Positions 1 to 7,602 of a DNA stretch of 64,000 bases are shown here, one piece after another. The DNA is taken from positions 1,437,501-1,501,500 of the forward strand of contig NZ_LR134388.1 of the NCBI RefSeq assembly GCF_900637685.1, read 5' to 3'. Every line of letters starts with the position of its first letter. Positions within the stretch are counted from its first letter, which is position 1. The notes beneath the pieces were generated by a model. That model was given only the letters and a program-made list of their open reading frames with translations, was not told the DNA's origin and did not search any database. The stretch is from Legionella sainthelensi. Lineage in GTDB: Bacteria; Pseudomonadota; Gammaproteobacteria; Legionellales; Legionellaceae. The position numbers and the translations under genes were made by a program.

Positions 1-966
1 TTTCATACTTCGAATGATTCCTGTAGAGTAAGATAACGAAAGTCCCGACGGTTTCTCCATTTCCATCTTTTCTTCTTCCATATCCATGATTGTACGGGTT
101 GTTAAAAACTCTTCTTCAGCGAGAGCATTTCTTATATCTTCTTGATTAAAAGGAGTATCAATATCATGATTAACTAATTTGACACTTTGCAAAACGTTTT
201 TAAATATAACTTTATCGTCTTTTCCGGCTTGATTCAGGTACCGCATAAACTCATTTTGAATCTCTAAATCATCTTTCTTATTATTTAAGATATTTTTGCA
301 AGGGCCACGCATTTTCATAAAAGCATTATTTTGAGTTGTTACATCAAATACCCTGGCATCGTTTGTAGATATGATACTAAAAGATTCAGGAGCACTTAAA
401 GTGGCATTTTTTTTATTAATTGCTTTTGCTGTAATTCTTTGAGCAAAAGTAGTGGTTTTATCGAGATCTTTACATGTATTGGAATGACAAATCTGCACTC
501 TAATATGGCCATTGTCTTTTAAATAGGAAGAAAGGATATCTTCTATTGGCTCAATCAAACTTTGAACTTTATTAATGCCGTTAATACTTTTATAGGCAGT
601 TCTTTGAGAATTCGGAACTCCTGCACCTATAATTAGAATACTATCAAAAGAATTTGAATCTTCAATAGGTTTAATTTTCTTGATTCTCTTTTCAAAAAAG
701 TTATATGATTTAACTTTTTCACCCTTGAATGCTTTGGATGGCTCTTCTTTCACATCTATTGCTTGTATTTGAGCTGGACCTTGAACAAGGGCTAACGCTG
801 ACATATGAGCTTTGCCGCCACGGGCAACAGCATGTCCTAGAAATAAACTTAATCTGTTATCCATATCTTGATTTTTATTAGGATTGATTAAGACGATTAA
901 TTGTTTCTTTGGTAATTTTAATTTTTGGCTAAACGGCTTTATGCTCTCGTCAAATTTGCTTTCCAC
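1..966 (-). CDS. Unrecognised protein, 3' end outside the window
   Basis: The minus strand is open from an in-frame TAG at 1018-1020 to the left window edge, so the C-terminus is missing. No in-frame ATG lies near the beginning. The GTG at 964-966 is the most usable start, with a weak GAGAG about 8-9 bases upstream. An ATG at 984-986 follows a good AAGGAAA ribosome site but is out of frame and stops after two codons. The protein is soluble and lysine-rich. It has hydrophobic strands ending in GAG (SILIIGAG) and in Cys (IRVQICHSNTC), an arrangement faintly like the clan CD-like neighbour at 3019-3759 but without the His. The part seen ends in an acidic, Met/Glu-rich stretch. I do not recognise a family. 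An effector-like protein is possible but unproven. Confidence 0.55.
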   Translation of the reverse strand, partial: MESKFDESIKPFSQKLKLPKKQLIVLINPNKNQDMDNRLSLFLGHAVARGGKAHMSALALVQGPAQIQAIDVKEEPSKAFKGEKVKSYNFFEKRIKKIKPIEDSNSFDSILIIGAGVPNSQRTAYKSINGINKVQSLIEPIEDILSSYLKDNGHIRVQICHSNTCKDLDKTTTFAQRITAKAINKKNATLSAPESFSIISTNDARVFDVTTQNNAFMKMRGPCKNILNNKKDDLEIQNEFMRYLNQAGKDDKVIFKNVLQSVKLVNHDIDTPFNQEDIRNALAEEEFLTTRTIMDMEEEKMEMEKPSGLSLSYSTGIIRSMK

Positions 967-1535
967 TCTAATATCTCTCAGTTCATACTTTCCTTCGTTC
1001 TTTTTATTTTTCCCAGTCTAGAAATTCCTTATTACATGAAATAATAAGGCCCCTTTAATGTGGTGCTTAAATTATATCATATAAGTTCAATTTGAACAAT
1101 TAATGTATTTGATCTAGTGCTGCAGAGAATCAATAGGTAACGCTTCTGATTTTCAAGCGCATTCGGCTAAATCCACTTCCGGTTTATCCATCGTGTTACT
1201 CGGAAAACACGTGTTGAAAAACCTCTTTTTTTGACTAAAGAGAGCTTTCAGAATTTATTAATGATGCTTTATCAATGTGTTTTTCAAGCACAACTTGGAG
1301 ATCCTATGATGTGATTATATTTTGTGAGGATCTCTCAGGAACAAGTTGCGGCAGGTAGAGGGGGATCGTCAACACGACTTAATCTAAAACAACTACATTA
1401 AAAGAATTTATATTTTTAAAGCATAAGATTTTGAGACACATTCAATAAGAAGGAAGCTTGAAATAAATAGAGCAAGTTAGTCAAGACTTCTTGCAGTAGT
1501 TTACCGCACTTAGGGCAAAGGAGATCACTCCCTTT
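967..1535. other. Intergenic stretch without a recognisable gene
   Basis: About 570 bases with frequent stops in all frames. Besides the possible read-through tail of the next gene (see 1536-1772) I see no RNA gene or repeat here. Confidence 0.5.
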
Positions 1536-1772
1536 TTATGAGCCTGAAAATGAGGATTTATTATTGCACTCACAAATCTCTTTTACATCTATTTTATTAG
1601 AATGATTTTTAAAAAAGTGATATTGGGAGAATAAAGAGGCTGCTTTGTTGTACATATAATAGCCCCCAAATATGATTCCTGCTGTTGACATACTTCTAGT
1701 TGCATCGATTAATGATCTTTTCGTAGCAGTTTGAATTACATTGTATCCACTTTTGAAGAATAATGACATCAT
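1536..1772 (-). CDS. Small hypothetical protein, possibly cut short by a stop before a zinc-ribbon half
   Basis: A 78-codon gene with two ATGs (ATGATG) preceded by CAGGACGGA at suitable spacing. One hydrophobic segment (about residues 30-50) lies in the middle. A CEC pair sits near the C-terminus (ICEC, about residues 66-69). The frame ends at TAA (1536-1538), but the same frame continues beyond the stop with CPKCGK, which would supply a second Cys pair of a zinc ribbon, and stays open for about 39 codons. This could be a nonsense mutation (CAA to TAA) or chance. No function can be assigned. Confidence 0.5.
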   Translation of the reverse strand: MMSLFFKSGYNVIQTATKRSLIDATRSMSTAGIIFGGYYMYNKAASLFSQYHFFKNHSNKIDVKEICECNNKSSFSGS

Positions 1773-1952
1773 ATATCCGTCCTGTTTAATAATTAATTAA
1801 TCCTATTAAATATCAATCATTGATTCTAAATGAAATTTTTGCGAATGCAACTATAACTCATTAGAATGTATCGATATTTATATAGAAGTTAAAGAAAATA
1901 ATAGAGAGATACAAAGCATTAAGTTTTCAAACAACATCCTTGTTTTTGTTGA

Positions 1953-2897
1953 TTACATTCTTTTTGATGGATTATTTACTGACTTTTCAGTGTCATTTTC
2001 TTCAACTCTGGGCCAAACTTTTTTCAATGGTTCAGGTCCCATTAAATCATCTAGGCCGAAAATAATGCCGAAGGTTAAAGCTGACATAGGGCTTCGTACC
2101 ACAACTTCTTTTAAAAAGTTGACTTTCATAAAGTGAGAAAGGGCTTCTTTCTTACCAACTGATTTGACATGAGCTTTCGCTTGGCTAAACATTGTGAAAG
2201 GAGATACAGTCAATAGATGGCCATTTTCAATTTTTGTTGCTAGAACTTTTCGGTCAGCATACGAGTTAGGAATCGTTGTAAATACTGTTGCGACTACACC
2301 TGCAGTTGCACCACCAGCTAACTTGTTATAAAAGTCGTTATCGAATTTATAAAAGGAGCTAATATAATCGCCTACAAAACCCAAAGCAGAAAAGTTAACG
2401 AAGCCTGCAAAAGAACGCGATCCCCAATTAACACCGGTTAATTTCCGATAATTTTCAAAAGACCATTTGAAATTTGTTTTAGTAATAATACCAGCATTTT
2501 CCAATTTTGATTTTCCACCTAATGCATTACTTATGAGAAGATCTGCTTGCGAAAAAAGGAATGTTCCCATCCAGCGTTGACGACCAGGTATTTCTATTTC
2601 TTCTTCTTCAATTACTTCTTTATTTGCTTGCTTTGCTGTTACGGATACTGCTCCTCTTTTTTGACCAGCAATAGCATAAGGTACAAAACCACGATACATG
2701 CTGCGAAAAAGTCCTCCATTAAATCCACTTGGAGAATTTACCTGAAGTCGAGTGAGTATCGATTGAAAAGGTTGTGTGAGCATTGAGACAGAAAAAGAAA
2801 TTGCTGCTGTTTTAACCCCTAAGTTTGCCAAAAAATAAGGTGTTGGCGAGAAAGTCAATCCTGGATTACCTGAGTTATTTTCTGTTTTTTCTTGCAT
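1953..2897 (-). CDS. Mitochondrial-carrier-like protein, probable effector
   Basis: The 314-residue length is that of mitochondrial carrier family proteins (about 300). Three similar sections can be seen. Residues 38-51 carry a Pro-x-x-x-x-x-x-Arg helix end (QPFQSILTRLQ) followed by YRG at 68-70. Residues 195-217 carry a Gly/Ala-rich helix ending in P210...R216. The last section near 255-285 resembles the carrier even-numbered helix (VVVRSPMSALTFGIIFG). The match is degenerate: the acidic residue of the PxD/ExxK/R motif is absent in repeat 1. Such carriers are eukaryotic. Legionella pneumophila LncP is a known type IV effector of this family sent to mitochondria, so a similar role is inferred. 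The C-terminal tail is hydrophilic and Glu/Lys-rich, as in many Dot/Icm substrates. AGAGG precedes the ATG. Single-gene unit. Confidence 0.6.
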   Translation of the reverse strand: MQEKTENNSGNPGLTFSPTPYFLANLGVKTAAISFSVSMLTQPFQSILTRLQVNSPSGFNGGLFRSMYRGFVPYAIAGQKRGAVSVTAKQANKEVIEEEEIEIPGRQRWMGTFLFSQADLLISNALGGKSKLENAGIITKTNFKWSFENYRKLTGVNWGSRSFAGFVNFSALGFVGDYISSFYKFDNDFYNKLAGGATAGVVATVFTTIPNSYADRKVLATKIENGHLLTVSPFTMFSQAKAHVKSVGKKEALSHFMKVNFLKEVVVRSPMSALTFGIIFGLDDLMGPEPLKKVWPRVEENDTEKSVNNPSKRM

Positions 2898-3018
2898 GGT
2901 AAATACCTCTACTAATTTTTTGTCGAATGGTAAATAAAATTTATTAAGGAAATATTAAGAAGGAAAAAATAAATATTGTTTCCAAAAATGCACATTCTCT
3001 GTTTAGTTTTTTATTTCT

Positions 3019-3759
3019 TTATCCGATATGGTTAAGGGTGAGATTTGATGGTTCATTAGCTGCATCTTCAAGAGATAATTTGTGTTGTTCCGTGCAGTAC
3101 CCTCTATTTTTTATGAGTCGTTCTTGTCGGGCTTTGCTTTGTCTTTGGAGTACCTTGTCAATGCGTTTTTGTTTTGCATTTGCTAAAAATTCACGCATAG
3201 ACCGCTCTTTTACAGTAAGCCTAATGTCCGCATCCATGGAGTCTTTTTTTTGATATAAAGTATTACGAACTTTGGATGTTTTATACCATGTACCCTGGAA
3301 AAGAGAATATTTTATTTTATCTTGCCATGGAGAGGTTATGATGCCTGCATAATAATCGATGGGTGAACTAAATAATATTAAATTTTTATTGAATCGCTCA
3401 GCGATGAGTTTTTGACTTCCTTTATTGTTACAGAAAAAAAGTTTAATATGATTTATTTTATGATGTAAATATACAAAATCAGAATTGAAGCGATCAGCAA
3501 TTTTTTCAATATCAAGCTGAGTTGTTTTGCTGGTAATAATAGAATGACTTGCTAAATGAAAGGGTTGGCTCCAGCTGTCTATTCCGTGTGCAAGTACATA
3601 AAGAGTGATTGTTCCCGCTGCATTTTTTAGCACATTATAATCAATTGGCTGACCATGTTGTATAATAAGTATATTTTCCTCACTAAGCCTTCTTTTCCAC
3701 AGAGTCGCAGCAATACATAAATCGTTTTCTTCATGGAAGGGTATATATAAAATTTTCAT
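3019..3759 (-). CDS. Hypothetical protein with clan CD cysteine-peptidase-like dyad
   Basis: 246 residues, soluble. Two hydrophobic strands end in TLYVLAHG (His58-Gly59) and HIKLFFC (Cys110), about 50 residues apart. That is the strand-HG ... strand-Cys layout of clan CD peptidases (caspase-like, C80, C25). The C-terminal third (about 170-225) is a highly charged Arg/Lys/Gln-rich helical segment. No signal peptide or membrane helix is seen. The assignment rests on this motif only. It could equally be an unrelated alpha/beta fold. A host-directed role is speculation. Confidence 0.45.
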   Translation of the reverse strand: MKILYIPFHEENDLCIAATLWKRRLSEENILIIQHGQPIDYNVLKNAAGTITLYVLAHGIDSWSQPFHLASHSIITSKTTQLDIEKIADRFNSDFVYLHHKINHIKLFFCNNKGSQKLIAERFNKNLILFSSPIDYYAGIITSPWQDKIKYSLFQGTWYKTSKVRNTLYQKKDSMDADIRLTVKERSMREFLANAKQKRIDKVLQRQSKARQERLIKNRGYCTEQHKLSLEDAANEPSNLTLNHIG

Positions 3760-3867
3760 ACAAACATTCTTTATTAAAGCTTTGATGCGCGATTATACAG
3801 TTAGTGCGCCTGTTTTTCAAAAAAAAGCTAATTATTATTCATTTGGTGTTTTTCATTATCATTGAGA

Positions 3868-5028
3868 TCATTTAAGAAAAGGCAATTTAAGCATTTCTAT
3901 AACAAATCGTTCACATCGATATAATTGCTCAAGATCGACAAATTCATTGGCGCGATGCGCTTGTTCAATGCTTCCAGGACCACAAACAATAGTAGGAATT
4001 TGGGCATTTTGGAATAGTCCCGCTTCTGTGGCGTAGGCTACTTTTGATTGTTTTTGATTTTGGCAAATAGCTTGTGCTCCTTGCACAATTGCTTCGGAAG
4101 GTAGTGTCTCAAGACCAGGTGCGTTAGCAATGTTTTCTAAAATTATTTGGGCACTTGGTTGCTCTTGATGCATACTGGGAAGTAATTCATTTTCGATGTA
4201 ATCCATTATTTTTCTATGAATCTTATCTGAATCATCTATTGCTAAGTTTCTAATTTCGAAAATAAATTCGCATAGGCCTGGGATAGTATTATAAGCATTT
4301 CCCCCTTGGATAAGATTCGTCGATACTGTAGTATAGGGCACGTCATATGCTTCGTCTTTATGTCCTTCCGATTTAAATTGGTTTGCTAAATTACGAAGAA
4401 AACCGATCAAAGATGCGGCATGTTCTATAGCATTACATCCCTGAGAAGTAAGTGATGAATGAGCAGCAACTCCATGAATTTTGCAACGATAAGAGTGTAT
4501 TCCTTTATGACCAATAACGGGTTGCATGGAAGTTGGTTCACCAACAATACATGCTTTAGGTTGGTAATTGAGTACTTTGATTTTATCAATGAGGTGTGGT
4601 GCGCCACGACAACCAATTTCTTCATCATAGGAAAAAGCAAGATGTATAGGAAATTCAAGTTTTAATGCTTTTAATTGAGGAATGAGGCTCATAACTACAG
4701 CGATAAAGCCTTTCATATCACATGCACCTCTGCCATAAATACGTTCATTTTTAATGGTGGCTTGAAATGGATTGCTATCCCAAATTTGTCCATCTACAGG
4801 AACAACATCAGTATGTCCTGATAAGATAATTCCCCCATCAAAACGATTATTATGAGCAGGAATAGTCGCTAATAAATTTGCTTTTAACTCTTTACTGTCA
4901 TGAATTATAATAGGTTTTATTTGATAATCATTCAAAGCATTAGCCAGAAACTCTATAAGCGATAAATTCGAGTTACGAGAAGTAGTGTCAAAAGCGATGA
5001 GTTTTGTCAGCCAATCTATAATATTCAT
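3868..5028 (-). CDS. argE: Acetylornithine deacetylase (M20 family)
   Basis: 386 residues, normal for ArgE, which removes the acetyl group from N-acetylornithine in arginine synthesis. Dinuclear-metal M20 motifs are in order: SGHTDVVP (metal His and Asp), GRGACDMKG (bridging Asp), SYDEEIGCRG (Glu pair) and a C-terminal CGPGS...H region. The dimerisation domain lies in the middle (from VIGHKGIHSYRCKIHG). Starts at ATG 5026-5028. No other arginine genes are adjacent. Related M20 enzymes such as DapE or succinyl-diaminopimelate hydrolases are less likely because the sequence is of ArgE type throughout. Confidence 0.9.
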   Translation of the reverse strand: MNIIDWLTKLIAFDTTSRNSNLSLIEFLANALNDYQIKPIIIHDSKELKANLLATIPAHNNRFDGGIILSGHTDVVPVDGQIWDSNPFQATIKNERIYGRGACDMKGFIAVVMSLIPQLKALKLEFPIHLAFSYDEEIGCRGAPHLIDKIKVLNYQPKACIVGEPTSMQPVIGHKGIHSYRCKIHGVAAHSSLTSQGCNAIEHAASLIGFLRNLANQFKSEGHKDEAYDVPYTTVSTNLIQGGNAYNTIPGLCEFIFEIRNLAIDDSDKIHRKIMDYIENELLPSMHQEQPSAQIILENIANAPGLETLPSEAIVQGAQAICQNQKQSKVAYATEAGLFQNAQIPTIVCGPGSIEQAHRANEFVDLEQLYRCERFVIEMLKLPFLK

Positions 5029-5110
5029 ATGTTTCTCATAGTTAAGATGAAGTAATTAACCTAAAAATAATTGTTCTATACTTGTCATAGTTGCCAAATT
5101 ATTTCAAGGA

Positions 5111-5431
5111 GTGAAGCATTATGAAAAAAAACTTTTATTTGCAATTTCTTTGTTTATAACTTTTAGTACCTGCTATGCAAGTAAAATTGTTATTGTTGGT
5201 AGCCCTGTTATTTTACAAAAACAAGGAAATGTTTATTATTTGCCCAACCGGTACACAATAACTACCTCTTATTACTATGTTATGGTGGATGGATCGAGAC
5301 AAGTTTGTTATATGGATAAGCAACCCGCTTTATCTGTATTAAATACTAAATATATTGACGTAAATTACAAAGGTTCCACTATGACCTGGATTTGTTATCC
5401 TTTTGATAACAACTATTTTGAAACCCCATAA
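5111..5431 (+). CDS. Small exported hypothetical protein, start affected by an A8 run
   Basis: Open from GTG 5111 in the given sequence. The ribosome site AAGGAG (5106-5111) is correctly spaced for the ATG at 5121 instead. That ATG reads out of frame and stops after 12 codons. One extra A in the A8 run at 5124-5131 would join ATG 5121 to the open frame and give a classic signal peptide, MKKKLLFAISLFITFSTCYA. The mature part (about 80 residues) has two Cys (VCYMD and WICYP), likely a disulfide, and many Tyr/Thr. No family recognised. Exported to periplasm or beyond. Confidence 0.6.
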   Translation: MKHYEKKLLFAISLFITFSTCYASKIVIVGSPVILQKQGNVYYLPNRYTITTSYYYVMVDGSRQVCYMDKQPALSVLNTKYIDVNYKGSTMTWICYPFDNNYFETP

Positions 5432-5498
5432 TATGGGTAATGGATTGATTTTAATAATCGAAGTCGATAAAAGAACACATTGACAAGTAAAATTATTC

Positions 5499-5539
5499 AA
5501 TAAATTTATTGGATCATTACATGACCCAATAAATTTATT
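5499..5539. terminator. A/T-rich hairpin between convergent genes
   Basis: A perfect 14-base inverted repeat (AATAAATTTATTGG and its complement at 5526-5539) with a 13-base loop lies between the converging genes ending at 5431 and 5580. It probably ends transcription from both sides, although the stem is weak in G+C. Confidence 0.55.
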
Positions 5540-5579
5540 TTCTGAATTCGCTATTACAAATTACGCTGCTTACTCTAGA

Positions 5580-7256
5580 TTAATTTTGTTTGTTTTTAGG
5601 TGAAAAAAAGTCATTAACCACTGCTTGAAGTGCTTTTAAATGAATTGGCTTAGAGAGTACTTTATTGATACCCAAGCGAGAATATTTTTTTTCCGCTTCG
5701 ATTGACGTATTTGTTGTTAATCCAATAATCGGAATAGATTGTTTATGTAATTGATTTTCCAGTTCACGGATGCAAAGAGCAAGATTTTGTCCTGAAAGAT
5801 TTGATAAATCTGCTTCAGTAATGATTAGGTCAAAATCATTGGTTTCTATTAATTCTAGAGCATGTTCTCCATCTATTGCAGAATAAAACTCATAACCCGC
5901 TTGTTCTACCACATTTTCCATCATATGCAAGGAAAGAATATTATCTTCAACTAATAGAACAAGAGGTGAAAGGTGGGCAGTATCTTTCTGAGAATCTGAT
6001 CCAGCAATATCATTGGACGATGGCTTGTCGTTATAGCCAATCTTCAACGTCAGTGTAAAATAGAAAGTGGAACCTTTGCCAATTTCGCTTTCCAGATTAA
6101 TTTCCCCGCCTAATAGACTTAGATATTTTTGGGCGATATGTAAACCTACACCATAACCGCTATGAGTGCTTTTATAAGAAGGAACAGCACGAAAAAAACG
6201 ATCAAAAATTTTACTTTGTAATTCCGGAGGTATGCCAATGCCCGTATCAATCACGCTAAAGCGAAGCTGGGTATAATTATTTTCGAGTGAAAGTGCTTCC
6301 ACTTTTATGGTGACGACACCATTATCAGTAAACTTGATGGCATTGCCTACCAGATTTAATAAGACCCTATGGATTTTTGTAGCATCAGTGATTACGGTGT
6401 TAGGCACGGTCTCATCAATTTCAATATTTAATTTAATTTTCTTCATTTGCAACGTGGGTTGTACAAGATGAGCTATATCTTGAATATTTTTGCGTAACTC
6501 GAATAGTTCTTCATGGACATCATCTTCTCTTAAATTATCTGTAGCTACGATTTCCATAACACCATTGAGTAATTGGAGTAATTGCTCACCACTTTCATGA
6601 ATCCAACGTGCGTATTGCTTTCTTTCTGGATTCTGCTCCTTTTCTTCTAAAAGCTTTGACATTCCTACAATCCCACTCAATGGAGTGTGAATATCATGGC
6701 TCATGTTGGAGATAAACTCATTTTTTGCTTGGTTGGCAACTTCTGCATTTTCTTTGGCACGACGCAACGCAACTTCCATTTTTTTACGTTCAGTTATGTC
6801 CAGCGAAATTCCTAAAACACCGATAACTTCATTTTTTTGATTACGTAAAGGGACTTTTTGTGAGTAGTAAATACCCATTCCATTCGCCATTACGGCATAC
6901 TCTTCTGCAGTATGAGGTATACCTGTCTCCATTACTAATTTATTAACTTTGTTTAATTCTTCAGCCTGATCTTTCCACGGCATATCAAAGTTTGTTTTTC
7001 CTATAATATCTTTTCTTGACTTTAATTGGGCATTTTTAGCTTGCAAATCATTACATCCTAAAAAAACATTATTTTTATCTAGCCAATAAACATGTCCTGG
7101 CATTAATGCAATGATATTATCGTAATACTCATGAATAGCTTGTAATTCATTTTTAAATTTTGATCGTTCACCCTCTAGGCTTAGAGTGAGTTGATGAATT
7201 TCATTATTTTTTTCATCAATAATTTTTTGTAATTCATTTATTTCTTTTGAATCCAT
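5580..7256 (-). CDS. PAS-domain hybrid histidine kinase with altered receiver
   Basis: 558 residues, no membrane segment, so a cytoplasmic sensor. A coiled coil (about 1-40) is followed by a PAS domain (about 45-155, ending in the typical DITERK). HisKA comes next, with His187 in SHDIHTPL. The ATPase domain has N305 (NLVGNAIKF), DTGIG near 337 and GYGVGL. A C-terminal receiver spans about 432-553. The receiver keeps the acidic pair (E437-D438) and Lys536, but the phosphoacceptor Asp position reads Glu481 (LIITEAD instead of a normal D). It may therefore be a non-phosphorylatable or constitutively 'on-like' receiver. No partner regulator is adjacent. Signal and output are unknown. Confidence 0.85.
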   Translation of the reverse strand: MDSKEINELQKIIDEKNNEIHQLTLSLEGERSKFKNELQAIHEYYDNIIALMPGHVYWLDKNNVFLGCNDLQAKNAQLKSRKDIIGKTNFDMPWKDQAEELNKVNKLVMETGIPHTAEEYAVMANGMGIYYSQKVPLRNQKNEVIGVLGISLDITERKKMEVALRRAKENAEVANQAKNEFISNMSHDIHTPLSGIVGMSKLLEEKEQNPERKQYARWIHESGEQLLQLLNGVMEIVATDNLREDDVHEELFELRKNIQDIAHLVQPTLQMKKIKLNIEIDETVPNTVITDATKIHRVLLNLVGNAIKFTDNGVVTIKVEALSLENNYTQLRFSVIDTGIGIPPELQSKIFDRFFRAVPSYKSTHSGYGVGLHIAQKYLSLLGGEINLESEIGKGSTFYFTLTLKIGYNDKPSSNDIAGSDSQKDTAHLSPLVLLVEDNILSLHMMENVVEQAGYEFYSAIDGEHALELIETNDFDLIITEADLSNLSGQNLALCIRELENQLHKQSIPIIGLTTNTSIEAEKKYSRLGINKVLSKPIHLKALQAVVNDFFSPKNKQN

Positions 7257-7602
7257 TTTTCACCGTGCTCGATGTTAGGGAGTGCATTTTAGAGTATCGC
7301 ATTATAAGTAAATAGTGCCTCATATTAAGAGCAAATAACATATTAATGAACACCCTACGTATTGATTATAGTCAAGAGAAGTTAAAAATTCTTGGCTCCT
7401 AATTTTTAGATATCAGTGATTATAAACTAATTTATGAGAAGAATGTCTATATTTTTTGCAATTTGACTTATACTATGCAATAATCTTGATAAAAATTTTA
7501 TACCTGCTTAGAGTTTTGTATTTATTCAATACGAGCAAATAGATAATAAATTGATTGAATATAAATTATGAGTAGCTAATTAAAAGTGCAGAGGATTATA
7601 CA

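Noticed and set aside
5876..6058. Small plus-strand frame inside the kinase gene
   Set aside because: Antisense to a complete histidine kinase. No independent support.
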